Numbered from the stretch's first letter, positions 45,975-54,033 are shown. The stretch: DNA of 64,000 nucleotides from Pseudomonadota bacterium (GCA_023423935.1 JAFAEQ010000033.1:124001-188000), one strand, 5' to 3'. Numbers and translations: made by a program. The notes: a model not told the origin generated them from the sequence alone.

Positions 45975-45975
45975 C

Positions 45976-46419
45976 ATGCCCATCTGGCACCGCGACTATC
46001 AGCTCGCTGATCTCAAATACGGGCCTTCGCTCGCATCGCACCTGGGCATCGAGTTCACGGAGATCGGTCCCGACTTCGTGAGCGCGCGCATGCCCGTGGA
46101 CGATCGCACGCGTCAGATCTTCGGCATCCTTCATGGAGGTGCGTCGGTTGCGCTGGCGGAGACGCTCGGCAGTATCGGGGCGGGCCTGGTGATCGATCCG
46201 TCGACTTCGATGTGCGTCGGTCAGGAGATCAACGCCAATCACATTCGCGCAGTGAAGGAAGGGTTCGTGATTGGCACCGCGCGCCCCATCCATCTCGGCA
46301 AGCGCAGTCATGTGTGGGAGATCCGCATCAACGACGAGCGCGACAAGCTCGTCTGTATCTCACGCCTCACCGTCGCGGTACTCGACCGTCCCGCTGACCG
46401 CGGATCGCAACAAAGCTGA
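45976..46419 (+). CDS. Hotdog-fold thioesterase (YdiI/PaaI family)
   Basis: 147 residues, single hotdog domain. The catalytic region GILHGGASVALAETLGSIGA contains the HGG-x7-E motif of YdiI/MenI-type acyl-CoA thioesterases. Substrate not predictable: DHNA-CoA, benzoyl-CoA and medium acyl-CoAs are used by relatives. It follows argH and precedes lptM by 36 bases, but is unlikely to share function with either. Confidence 0.9.
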   Translation: MPIWHRDYQLADLKYGPSLASHLGIEFTEIGPDFVSARMPVDDRTRQIFGILHGGASVALAETLGSIGAGLVIDPSTSMCVGQEINANHIRAVKEGFVIGTARPIHLGKRSHVWEIRINDERDKLVCISRLTVAVLDRPADRGSQQS

Positions 46420-46442
46420 CAGGGCTGCGCGGGCGCATTGGC

Positions 46443-46448
46443 TATACT
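46443..46448 (+). promoter_or_regulatory. -10 element of lptM-polA
   Basis: TATACT at 46443-46448 is a good -10; the only -35-like hexamer (CTGACA, 46416-46421) is 21 bases away, too far. The predicted start of transcription, about 46455, is next to the lptM ATG (46456), implying a leaderless mRNA. Confidence 0.4.
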
Positions 46449-46455
46449 GCCGGCC

Positions 46456-46737
46456 ATGCACAAGTCATGGCATTCACTACGCTGCGCGCCGTTGCTGCTG
46501 ATGGCGCTTCTCGCAGCCTGCGGACAGAAGGGGCCGCTGTATCGGACTGATCCGGGCCCAGAACAGACGTCGCCCGGAAACTCGAGCACGACCGAGCGCA
46601 AGAAATCCGGACCGAAGTTCCCCGCGCCGCAGTCACAGAAAGAGGACCGTGACTCGGCTCCGTCGCCGAGCGATCCGACACCTGCGGCACCCGCCAACGA
46701 TTCCGATCGGGGCACGTCCCCGCCGCTGAGCCATTGA
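46456..46737 (+). CDS. lptM: LptM (YifL) lipoprotein
   Basis: 93 residues from ATG 46456. Lipobox LLAACGQKGPLY, the hallmark of LptM, in which the first mature residues CGQKGPLY insert into LptD and help its disulfide maturation. The rest is a Pro/Ser/Asp-rich low-complexity tail, longer than in E. coli. polA starts 2 bases after the stop, so the two are co-transcribed. Confidence 0.88.
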   Translation: MHKSWHSLRCAPLLLMALLAACGQKGPLYRTDPGPEQTSPGNSSTTERKKSGPKFPAPQSQKEDRDSAPSPSDPTPAAPANDSDRGTSPPLSH

Positions 46738-46739
46738 GC

Positions 46740-49475
46740 ATGAACGCTCGACGCAAGCTCGTCCTCGTCGACGGGTCCTCCTATCTGTATCGCGCATTTC
46801 ACGCACTGCCGCCGCTGACGAATTCGCGGGGCGAGCCGACGGGCGCGGTGTTCGGCGTGCTCAACATGCTGCAGAAGCTGTTGAAGGAAGAGTCGCCGCA
46901 GCTGATCGCAGTGGTCGTCGATGCGCCCGGACGCACGTTCCGCGACGAGCTGTTCGAGGAATACAAGGCGACACGCCAGCCAATGCCGGACGAGTTGCGC
47001 TCGCAGCTCCAGCCATTGCTGGAATGCGTACAGGGTATGGGGCTGCCGCTGCTGCGCATCGAAGGCGTGGAAGCCGATGACGTGATCGCAACGCTCGCCA
47101 AACGAGCCTCCGATCAGGACATCGACGTGCTGATCTCCACGGGCGACAAGGACATGGCTCAGCTCGTGAACGAGCGGATCACGCTGGTGAATACCATGAC
47201 CGGGTCGCGGCTGGATCGCGCTGGCGTGAAAGCGAAGTTCGATGTGTTTCCGGAACAGATCATCGACTACCTGGCCCTCGTCGGCGATACGGTCGACAAC
47301 ATTCCGGGCGTTCCGAAAGTCGGCCCGAAGACAGCGGCGAAATGGCTCAATGAATATCAGACGCTCGATTCGCTGACCGCAAACGCGCAGGCGATCACAG
47401 GCAAGGTCGGCGAAAGCCTGCGCGCGAGCCTGCAGAGTCTGGAGCTGTCGAAAAAACTCGCGACGCTGGATTGTGAAGTGCCGCTCGAGCTCACGATCGA
47501 CTCGCTCACGATGCGCGAGCCGGATCGCGAGAGGCTGCGTCAACTCTACTCGCGACTCGAATTGCGCTCGCTGCTGCGCGGACTCACGGGCGAAGCAGAC
47601 CCCAATGCAGGCGCGTTCGCTCAGCCCGCTACAGCGCAGACCGATCTGGCGACAGCGGCCCTGCCGCCTCGCGAATACGACACGGTGACGAACGCCGAGG
47701 GATTGAAGTTCTGGCTCGAACGCTGGCAAGCGGCGGATGCCATCAGTGTCGATCTGATGACGACGGCGCAGGACTACATGCAGGCCGAGATCGTCGGCTT
47801 CGCGTTGTCACTGGAACCGGGCAAAGCCGTCTACGTCCCTGTTGCGCACGACTACGCGGGTGCTCCGACACAGCTCACTTGTCGTGCGGTACTGGACTTC
47901 ATTCGTCCACTGCTCGAGAACGAGCATCCTGCGAAGATCGGACACAATCTGAAATTCGCAGCGCACGTGCTCAAACGCTACGACATCGAGCTGCACGGCA
48001 TGCGCTTCGATGTGATGCTCGAGTCCTACGTCTGGAACAGCACTGCAACCAAGCACGATCTCGATTCGATCGCGCGTAAGTATCTGGGCGCCGACACGAT
48101 CTCCTACGAGACCATCACCGGGAAGGGCGCCAAGCAGATCGGTTTCAATCAGGCGCCGATCGACACGGCAGCGAATTACGCGGCCGAGCGCGCTGACATG
48201 GCGCTACAACTGCACCGTCACCTGTGGCCTCGCATCGAGGCAGAGACGGCGCTGCGTTCGGTCTACGACACGATCGAACAGCCGCTGGTGAACGTGCTGA
48301 TGCGTATGGAGCAGACCGGCGTTTTGATCGACGGCGCCCTGCTCAAGAAGCAAAGCGGCGAACTCGCCAAACGCATGAAAGAGATCGAGGCCCAGGCGCA
48401 TCAGGTTGCGGGCGGTCCCTTCTCTCTCGATTCGCCGAAACAGCTACAGGAAGTGCTGTTCAACAAGCTCGGCCTGCCGGTGCTGGGCAAGACCCCGACC
48501 GGCCAGCCGTCGACCGCGGAGTCGGTGCTCGAAGAGCTGGCGGAAAGTTATGAGTTGCCGAAGCTCATCATGGAATACCGTGCCTTCACCAAACTGAAGT
48601 CCACGTACACGGACAAGCTCCCGTTACAGATCAATCCGCAGACAGGACGCGTCCATACCAGCTACCACCAGGCCGTGGCAGCGACGGGGCGTCTGTCGTC
48701 GCAGGATCCGAATCTGCAGAACATTCCGATCCGCTCCGAAGAAGGACGACGCATTCGTCAGGCGTTCATACCGCCCGAGGGCTACACGATCGTGGCGGCG
48801 GACTATTCGCAGATCGAGCTGCGGATCATGGCGCATCTGTCGGGCGACGAAGGTCTGCTGACTGCTTTCGCAGAAGATCGTGATATTCACCAGGCGACCG
48901 CCGCGGAAGTGCTCGGCATTGCGCTGGATGAGGTGACAGCCGAGCAGCGTCGTTCCGCCAAGATGGTCAACTTCGGCTTGATCTACGGGATGTCGGCGTT
49001 CGGCCTGGCCTCGCGGCTCGGCATTGCGCGTGGCGAGGCACAAAAGTACGTGGATCGCTACTTCGAGCGCTATCCGGGCGTTCGCCGTTACATGGAAGAA
49101 ACCAGACAGCTCGCACGCTCGCGCGGCTATGTGGAAACGGTGTACGGACGTCGGCTGTATCTGAACGACATCAGCTCCCGCAACGCCGCGCTGCGACAAG
49201 GCGCCGAGCGCGCCGCAATCAATGCGCCCATGCAGGGGACGGCCGCAGACATCATCAAGCGCGCAATGATCGAAGTCGATCGCTGGCTCACGGAGTCCCG
49301 ATTCGACGCGCGACTCATCATGCAAGTGCATGACGAACTCGTGTTCGAAGTGCGATCGAACCTCAAGGACGAATTGATCGCAAAGGTCCGCAGACTCATG
49401 AGCGCTGCAGGCGACCTGCGCGTGCCGCTCAAGGTGGATGCGGGCTCGGGGCGCAACTGGGATGAAGCGCATTAA
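46740..49475 (+). CDS. polA: DNA polymerase I with degenerate proofreading site
   Basis: 911 residues from ATG 46740. Domains: 5'-nuclease (1-290), 3'-5' exonuclease fold (about 310-500), polymerase (510-911) with motif A DYSQIELR and motif C MQVHDELVFE. Of the four exonuclease metal ligands known from E. coli, only the first is kept (D338 for D355); E357 is M340, D424 is A407 and D501 is R484. The fold is retained but proofreading should be lost, as in Taq polymerase. The enzyme can still do nick translation and Okazaki-fragment maturation. Confidence 0.97.
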   Translation: MNARRKLVLVDGSSYLYRAFHALPPLTNSRGEPTGAVFGVLNMLQKLLKEESPQLIAVVVDAPGRTFRDELFEEYKATRQPMPDELRSQLQPLLECVQGMGLPLLRIEGVEADDVIATLAKRASDQDIDVLISTGDKDMAQLVNERITLVNTMTGSRLDRAGVKAKFDVFPEQIIDYLALVGDTVDNIPGVPKVGPKTAAKWLNEYQTLDSLTANAQAITGKVGESLRASLQSLELSKKLATLDCEVPLELTIDSLTMREPDRERLRQLYSRLELRSLLRGLTGEADPNAGAFAQPATAQTDLATAALPPREYDTVTNAEGLKFWLERWQAADAISVDLMTTAQDYMQAEIVGFALSLEPGKAVYVPVAHDYAGAPTQLTCRAVLDFIRPLLENEHPAKIGHNLKFAAHVLKRYDIELHGMRFDVMLESYVWNSTATKHDLDSIARKYLGADTISYETITGKGAKQIGFNQAPIDTAANYAAERADMALQLHRHLWPRIEAETALRSVYDTIEQPLVNVLMRMEQTGVLIDGALLKKQSGELAKRMKEIEAQAHQVAGGPFSLDSPKQLQEVLFNKLGLPVLGKTPTGQPSTAESVLEELAESYELPKLIMEYRAFTKLKSTYTDKLPLQINPQTGRVHTSYHQAVAATGRLSSQDPNLQNIPIRSEEGRRIRQAFIPPEGYTIVAADYSQIELRIMAHLSGDEGLLTAFAEDRDIHQATAAEVLGIALDEVTAEQRRSAKMVNFGLIYGMSAFGLASRLGIARGEAQKYVDRYFERYPGVRRYMEETRQLARSRGYVETVYGRRLYLNDISSRNAALRQGAERAAINAPMQGTAADIIKRAMIEVDRWLTESRFDARLIMQVHDELVFEVRSNLKDELIAKVRRLMSAAGDLRVPLKVDAGSGRNWDEAH

Positions 49476-49479
49476 TGTC

Positions 49480-49741
49480 AATGAGGCAGTGAGGGACTAG
49501 CGACCTGTAACAGCCGATTCGGTAGTGATGTCACTTCGGCCAAGGCCTGGGGATCACACCAACGAAGGCTTTGGGGTCACCCCGGCGAAGGCCGGGGTCC
49601 AGACCCTGTAACCCACGGGAATCCCGCGCGAGATCCGCCTTCGCCGGGATGACGACCAAAGCAGCACTCTCGAATCAGCCGTTACAGTCCACCAGAACTT
49701 TTTTCTGAGATTGCTCATTACTCATTGCTGCTTGCTCAATG
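49480..49741. repeat. Nested repeats polA/OMP
   Basis: Outer words CAATGAGGCAGTGAG (49480-49494) and ATTGCTCATTACTCATTG (about 49710-49727) are inverted. Inside, CTGTAACAGCCGATTCG (49505-49521) pairs with 49671-49687 at 15 of 17 positions. The core (49574-49655) is the familiar dispersed palindromic repeat built on CCCCGGCGAAGGCCGGGG (perfect stem, GAAG loop at 49587-49590) and TTCGCCGGGATGAC. The 305-base gap is thus nested repeats with no gene. Confidence 0.8.
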
Positions 49742-49780
49742 ATTGTTCGATTTGTTCTGTTCAATGATGATGGAGGCGAA

Positions 49781-50305
49781 ATGCGCACTTCGATTTGGCT
49801 CGCAGGATTACTCACGGTCGCGGTAACAGGCACTGCTGCCGCCGCGGATAACGGTTTCTATCTGGGTGCGAGCGTTGGTCGTGCAAACGTGGACATCGAT
49901 TCCCGGAACGTGCGCGTGGATGGCGACGACACCGGATTCAAGGCGATCGCCGGGTTCCGTCCGCTCGATTCTCTGGGCGTGGAAGTGAACTACGTGAATT
50001 TCGGCAAGGTGAAAGAGCGCGGCAACAAGGCCGAAGGCGACGCACTCTCCGCTTACGTAGTGGGATTCCTCCCGGTGGGACCGGTCGATCTGTTCGCCAA
50101 GGCCGGGCTGGTCAATTCAGACACGTCGATCCGCGGCAGCGTCGGTCAGCGCTTCAAAGCAGATGGCACGGACTTCAGCTACGGCGCAGGCGTCCAGTTT
50201 CGTCTGTTGAGCCTGAGCGCGCGGGTCGAGTACGAGGCCTACGACGTCGACCGAGTAAAGGATCTGAACATGATCTCCTTCGGCCTCACCTACACGTTCC
50301 TTTGA
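49781..50305 (+). CDS. Small outer-membrane beta-barrel protein
   Basis: 174 residues from ATG 49781 with GGAGG ahead. Signal peptide through GTAAAA; mature start DNGFYLGASVGRANVDIDS. Alternating strands and a C-terminal ISFGLTYTFL. Same OmpA-like barrel family as the 16333-16908 protein, with which it shares the FYLGA...G start, GxRxLxxLxVExxYxxFG core and aromatic end. Unusually, it lies between polA and engB. Function unknown. Confidence 0.85.
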   Translation: MRTSIWLAGLLTVAVTGTAAAADNGFYLGASVGRANVDIDSRNVRVDGDDTGFKAIAGFRPLDSLGVEVNYVNFGKVKERGNKAEGDALSAYVVGFLPVGPVDLFAKAGLVNSDTSIRGSVGQRFKADGTDFSYGAGVQFRLLSLSARVEYEAYDVDRVKDLNMISFGLTYTFL

Positions 50306-50437
50306 TGGAAGCGTTGCGTAGGCGCCACGAATGTGGCCGCAGCCGCGCTGAGTCTGAGACGGTGCTGTGGCTTGCGGCTTACGCTTAAGCGCTTGAATCC
50401 TAAATCTTTCTTCATCCAATTCGCACACGATCAAGCC

Positions 50438-50465
50438 GGAACTTTCGCATGGGGCAGACGTCTCA
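50438..50465 (+). promoter_or_regulatory. Sigma-E/AlgU-type promoter of small RNA
   Basis: GGAACTT (50438-50444), 16 bases, TCTCA (50461-50465). The -35 is an exact match to the extracytoplasmic sigma-E/AlgU consensus and the -10 matches TCTGA in 4 of 5 with a leading G. Predicted start about 50471. Confidence 0.7.
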
Positions 50466-50470
50466 ACTAT

Positions 50471-50591
50471 CGAGCGTCGGCCAGGACGCTCCCGTTCGCT
50501 GACCTCCCTGAGTGAACGGTTGCCCGGTCCATCCCCATGCCGGGTACAAACTGCCCCGATGGCTCTTACGAGCCTTCGGGGCTCTTTTTTT
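50471..50591 (+). ncRNA. Predicted envelope-stress small RNA (Spot 42/ErsA locus)
   Basis: About 120 nt. From the predicted start: stem 1 GAGCGTC/GACGCTC (50472-50478/50485-50491); stem 2 CCGTTCGCT/AGTGAACGG (50492-50500/50511-50519, one G-U) with loop GACCTCCCTG; stem 3 CCCGG/CCGGG (50523-50527/50540-50544) with loop containing CATCCCCA; linker TACAAACTG; then the terminator. Loops 2 and 3 are C-rich and complementary to Shine-Dalgarno sequences. The polA-engB location is that of Spot 42 in enterics and of AlgU-driven ErsA in Pseudomonas. Strand is fixed by the terminator's U-run. Targets unknown. Confidence 0.72.
50553..50591 (+). terminator. Intrinsic terminator of small RNA
   Basis: GCCCCGA (50553-50559) and GGCTC (50561-50565) pair with GAGCC (50570-50574) and TCGGGGC (50576-50582), a 12-bp stem with one T-T mismatch and a TTAC loop, followed by TCTTTTTTT. 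The strongest intrinsic terminator in the window. Confidence 0.9.
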
Positions 50592-50684
50592 CCCCAGCCA
50601 AATTCCGTCGCACTTCGCCGCCTCGGCAGCTTCGCTCACGCAGTGCGAACTTCCGTGGGTCAGAAGTCGGTTGATTCTCGCTGC

Positions 50685-51275
50685 CTAGGCCTGACCGGCG
50701 AGGTTCTCCAGGATCCAGCTCCGGGCTTCAGGCACCCCTGACTTGGTCACAGCCGAGAACAGCTGCGCTGAGGCTTCCGCCGGGATCGAAGCCGTGACTT
50801 CGCGAAGCACCTTGGCGGTTTCACTGCGGTTGAGCTTGTCGGATTTGGTGAGAAGGACGCGGGTTGCGAGCCCGTGCGCGCTGACCCACGCCAGCATCTG
50901 CTCATCGAAATCGGTCAGCCCCCGCCGCGCATCGACCACGATGACCAGCCCGGTCAACGCGGCCCTCGCCTCCATGTACGAACTCATCAATTTGCGCCAG
51001 TGACGCTGCATTTCCCCGGGCACTTTCGCGTAACCGTAGCCGGGCAGATCGACCAGCCGGCCGCCCGTGCGCAGATCGAAGAAATTGATCAGCTGGGTGC
51101 GACCCGGGGTTTTGCTGGTTCGCGCGAGGTCGCGGCGTCCCGTAATGGCATTGAGAGCGCTGGATTTGCCGGCGTTGGAGCGCCCGACGAACGCCACCTC
51201 GCGACCCTCATCGGGGGGAAATTGGTGGGGCTGCCATGAGCTGACGAGAAATTGTGCTTCAGGAAACTGGGCCAT
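50685..51275 (-). CDS. engB: Ribosome-biogenesis GTPase EngB (YihA/YsxC)
   Basis: 196 residues from ATG 51275. TrmE-Era-like GTPase with G1 GRSNAGKS (about 32-39), G2 TSKTPGRTQ, G3 DLPGYGYAKV and G4 LTKSDK. Required for 50S subunit assembly. It diverges from cytochrome c4. Its downstream end faces the small RNA terminator at 93 bases. Confidence 0.96.
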   Translation of the reverse strand: MAQFPEAQFLVSSWQPHQFPPDEGREVAFVGRSNAGKSSALNAITGRRDLARTSKTPGRTQLINFFDLRTGGRLVDLPGYGYAKVPGEMQRHWRKLMSSYMEARAALTGLVIVVDARRGLTDFDEQMLAWVSAHGLATRVLLTKSDKLNRSETAKVLREVTASIPAEASAQLFSAVTKSGVPEARSWILENLAGQA

Positions 51276-51320
51276 CGGAATCCACTCGCGCCACGGGGGC
51301 AAAAGTCAGTGTGCGGCGCG

Positions 51321-51348
51321 TTGGCCGTTGCGGGCGGTAGTGTACAAT
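51321..51348 (+). promoter_or_regulatory. Promoter of cytochrome c4 gene
   Basis: TTGGCC (51321-51326), 16-base spacer, TACAAT (51343-51348). Predicted start about 51355 and a leader of about 137 bases before the ATG. Located between divergent engB and cytochrome c4. Confidence 0.55.
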
Positions 51349-51491
51349 TCCGCGCCTTTTGCGCCTGCCACGACGCGTCGCGCTCGAGTATTCGACGCCA
51401 CCCAACGACGCTCGGGCTCGACGCGGAATGAAAAGCGGCTCGCTTGCTAGCCCTGCGGCGAGCCAATCAATGTGTTCGGGAGTCTTAACTG

Positions 51492-52115
51492 ATGAAGCGT
51501 GTGCCGATTGCCTTGCTGACCCTGTTGTGCAGCCTGTCGTTGAGCGGGCTGGTGATGGCCGAAGGTTTGGCCGAAGGCTCGGCGGAAGCCGGCCAGGCGA
51601 AGTCGACTCCCTGTGTTGCCTGCCATGGCATGAATGGCAACAGCGCCAATCCTGAGTGGCCAAGCCTGGCGGGTCAGCACCCCCAATACATCGTCAAGCA
51701 ACTGAAGGCATTCAAGAGCGGCGCCCGTCAGAACCCGCTCATGACCCCACAGGCGCAGCCGCTGTCCGAGGCGGACATGGCGGATCTCGCCGCGTATTAC
51801 GCCAGCCAGACGCTCACGGGGCTCGAAGCCGATGAAAGCAAGGTCGCGCTCGGGCAGCGTCTGTTCCGCGCAGGCGATGCGGAAAAAGGCATCGCCGCCT
51901 GCAATTCGTGCCACGGCCCGGCCGGTCGCGGTAATCCCACGGCGCTCTATCCGTCCATCCATGGCCAGCATGCAACCTACGTCGAGGCGCAGCTGAAGGC
52001 CTACCGCAACGGAACCCGACAGACAGATCAGAATCAGATGATGCGCGGCGTCGCCAAGCTGCTGACCGATGAAGAAATCGCGGCAGTCGCATCGTACGTC
52101 CAGGGTTTGCGCTGA
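51492..52115 (+). CDS. Cytochrome c4 (di-heme)
   Basis: 207 residues, signal peptide to GLVMA, GGGAG before the ATG. Two class-I cytochrome c domains with heme sites CVACH (about 41-45) and CNSCH (about 137-141) and distal Met regions (NPLMTPQAQPL; NQMMRGVAKLL). Periplasmic electron carrier to terminal oxidases. The polA-engB-c4-dsbA order matches Pseudomonas. Confidence 0.95.
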   Translation: MKRVPIALLTLLCSLSLSGLVMAEGLAEGSAEAGQAKSTPCVACHGMNGNSANPEWPSLAGQHPQYIVKQLKAFKSGARQNPLMTPQAQPLSEADMADLAAYYASQTLTGLEADESKVALGQRLFRAGDAEKGIAACNSCHGPAGRGNPTALYPSIHGQHATYVEAQLKAYRNGTRQTDQNQMMRGVAKLLTDEEIAAVASYVQGLR

Positions 52116-52143
52116 TCTGTGGGTCTTTCGGCGGGAGTTGCGA

Positions 52144-53019
52144 GTGAAAAATCTGCGTTTGTTGTTCGGATCAGCGCTGCTCCTGGCGCTCGTTGCCTGC
52201 GGTCAGAAGCAGGCGCCCTCGCCGGCCTCGGCCGACCCATCCTCGCCTGCAGCCGAAGTGCCGGCCGCCAGCCAGACTGAAGGAGCTCCCGCGAGCGATC
52301 AGCCCACCGATGCGTCGGATGAGCAGGCGGCGGCACCTGCGGAAAACATCAGCGAAACTGATGATGGCGCGCAGGAAAACGTACCGGAAACGACTAGCTC
52401 GACCGTGCAGCCGGCTTTGAAACTGGGCGGTGGCACGTCGCGTCCCGCTACATCCTCCTTCAAGGAAGGCGCGAACTACTCAAAGGTCGTGCCCGCGCAG
52501 CCGACGACCGTGGGCCCCGGACAGGTCGAAGTGGTGGAAGTCTTCTGGTACGGCTGCGGTCATTGCTTTGCGCTCGATCCAGCCATCGAATCGTGGCGCA
52601 AGCAGGGCAAGCCCGGCTATGTGCAGTTCGTGCGCATCCCGGCGATGTGGAACGACACGACGCGCATGCATGCCCGGCTGTTCTATACGGCTGAAGCGCT
52701 CGGCAAGCTCGACGAGTTGCATAGCGACATCTTTCGCGAGATCAACGTCAAGGGTAACGGGCTGAACACGGTGGCCAACATCACCGCCTTCTTCCGCGAG
52801 CGCGGCGTGAGCCCGGACGATTTCCAGAAGGCATTCTCGTCCTTCGCCGTGGAGAACAAACTCCAGCGCGCCGACTTCCTGAATCGACGCTATCGGATCG
52901 AGTCCGTCCCGACGGTCATCGTCAACGGCAAATACCGCACGGACGTCGGAATGGCTGGCGGAGAGCCGCAGCTGTTCAAGTTGATCGGCGAATTGAGCGC
53001 CTCAGAGCACGGCGGCTGA
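52144..53019 (+). CDS. DsbA-family thiol-disulfide oxidoreductase, lipoprotein
   Basis: 291 residues from GTG 52144 with GGGAG upstream. Lipobox LALVACGQ, a 90-residue Ala/Pro/Glu-rich linker, then a DsbA thioredoxin fold with active site FWYGCGHCF (about 136-144) and cis-Pro in SVPTVIVNG. CGHC resembles the CPHC of DsbA with a Gly for Pro. A lipid anchor and long linker are not typical of the soluble enzyme, so it may sit on a membrane and serve c-type cytochromes or LptD, but that is inference. Confidence 0.9.
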   Translation: MKNLRLLFGSALLLALVACGQKQAPSPASADPSSPAAEVPAASQTEGAPASDQPTDASDEQAAAPAENISETDDGAQENVPETTSSTVQPALKLGGGTSRPATSSFKEGANYSKVVPAQPTTVGPGQVEVVEVFWYGCGHCFALDPAIESWRKQGKPGYVQFVRIPAMWNDTTRMHARLFYTAEALGKLDELHSDIFREINVKGNGLNTVANITAFFRERGVSPDDFQKAFSSFAVENKLQRADFLNRRYRIESVPTVIVNGKYRTDVGMAGGEPQLFKLIGELSASEHGG

Positions 53020-53026
53020 TCGCGCG

Positions 53027-53051
53027 GGCTGCCCCCACTCCCGCGGCAGCC
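53027..53051 (+). other. Hairpin before corA
   Basis: Perfect 7-bp stem GGCTGCC/GGCAGCC with an 11-base loop, ending 10 bases before the corA ATG, where no Shine-Dalgarno sequence is visible. Possible translational control or weak terminator. Confidence 0.4.
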
Positions 53052-53061
53052 AGCTCGACCC

Positions 53062-54033
53062 ATGCTGAACATCTTCGTCCAGCGACCTCAGGGACTCGGT
53101 CGCCTCGCACCGCCCATCCCGGCGGACGCGATCTGGATCGACCTGCTCGAACCTACGCAGGAAGAAGAACGGATCGTCGAAGGCGCCGTCGCGATCGAGA
53201 TTCCGACGCGCGAAGAGATGAAGGAAATCGAGACGTCGAATCGTCTCTACGAGGACAACGGCGCGCTGTACATGACCGCCACCGTGGCGGCCCGGCTCGA
53301 CACACCGCGCCCCGAGATCACGGCCGTCACCTTCATCCTGGCGAACGGCCGGCTCATCACCACGCGCTACATCGACACCAAGCCGTTCCAGCAGTTCGTG
53401 GCGTACGCGGAAAAGCACCCGAATGCATGTCCGTCGGCGGTTGCTATCCTCGCCGGACTGATCGAAGCGTTCATCGAACGCATCGCCGACGTACTGGAAC
53501 GGGCGGGCGGCGATCTCGACCAGATCTCAGGCAGTATCTTCATGAGCAACGCGCGCGGCGTCGCCTCACCGAACAGTCGCGATCTGCGGCAGCTCATCGA
53601 GCGCATCGGCTTCAACGGCGAACTGAATTCCAAGGCACGCGAAAGTCTCGTGAGCCTCGGGCGCCTGGTCATGTTCGTCCAGCAGACCGGCGTGATCGAG
53701 CTGTCATCGGAGCTGCGCAACCGTTTCAAGTCGATCGGTCGCGACGTCACTGCGCTGTCCGATCATTCGACCTTTCTCGGCGGCAAGGTCTCGTTCCTGC
53801 TCGAAGCGACGCTCGGCCTCATCAATCTCGAGCAGAACAACATCATCAAGATCTTCTCCGTGGCCGCCGTCATGTTCATGCCCCCGACGCTGATCGCCAG
53901 CATCTACGGGATGAACTTCCATCTGCTCCCGAACTTCCCGGGGATGTACAGTAATTTCCTCTTTTCTATCGCGTTGATGGTCGGCTCAATGGGTGTCACG
54001 TACGCGCTGTTCAAACGCAAAGGCTGGCTTTGA
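53062..54033 (+). CDS. corA: CorA-family divalent cation transporter
   Basis: 323 residues. Large cytosolic N-domain, long alpha-7 helix and two C-terminal membrane segments; the selectivity motif YGMNF is at about 284-288 between them. Forms pentameric Mg2+ (or Co2+/Ni2+) channels. Ends with the basic KRKGWL seen in CorA. Downstream is a word-arm repeat. Confidence 0.94.
   Translation: MLNIFVQRPQGLGRLAPPIPADAIWIDLLEPTQEEERIVEGAVAIEIPTREEMKEIETSNRLYEDNGALYMTATVAARLDTPRPEITAVTFILANGRLITTRYIDTKPFQQFVAYAEKHPNACPSAVAILAGLIEAFIERIADVLERAGGDLDQISGSIFMSNARGVASPNSRDLRQLIERIGFNGELNSKARESLVSLGRLVMFVQQTGVIELSSELRNRFKSIGRDVTALSDHSTFLGGKVSFLLEATLGLINLEQNNIIKIFSVAAVMFMPPTLIASIYGMNFHLLPNFPGMYSNFLFSIALMVGSMGVTYALFKRKGWL

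Noticed and set aside
50492..50544. CsrB/RsmY-type RNA on the minus strand, because the two loops read GGA there
   Set aside because: The terminator U-run and the sigma-E promoter both fix transcription on the plus strand, where loops are C-rich.
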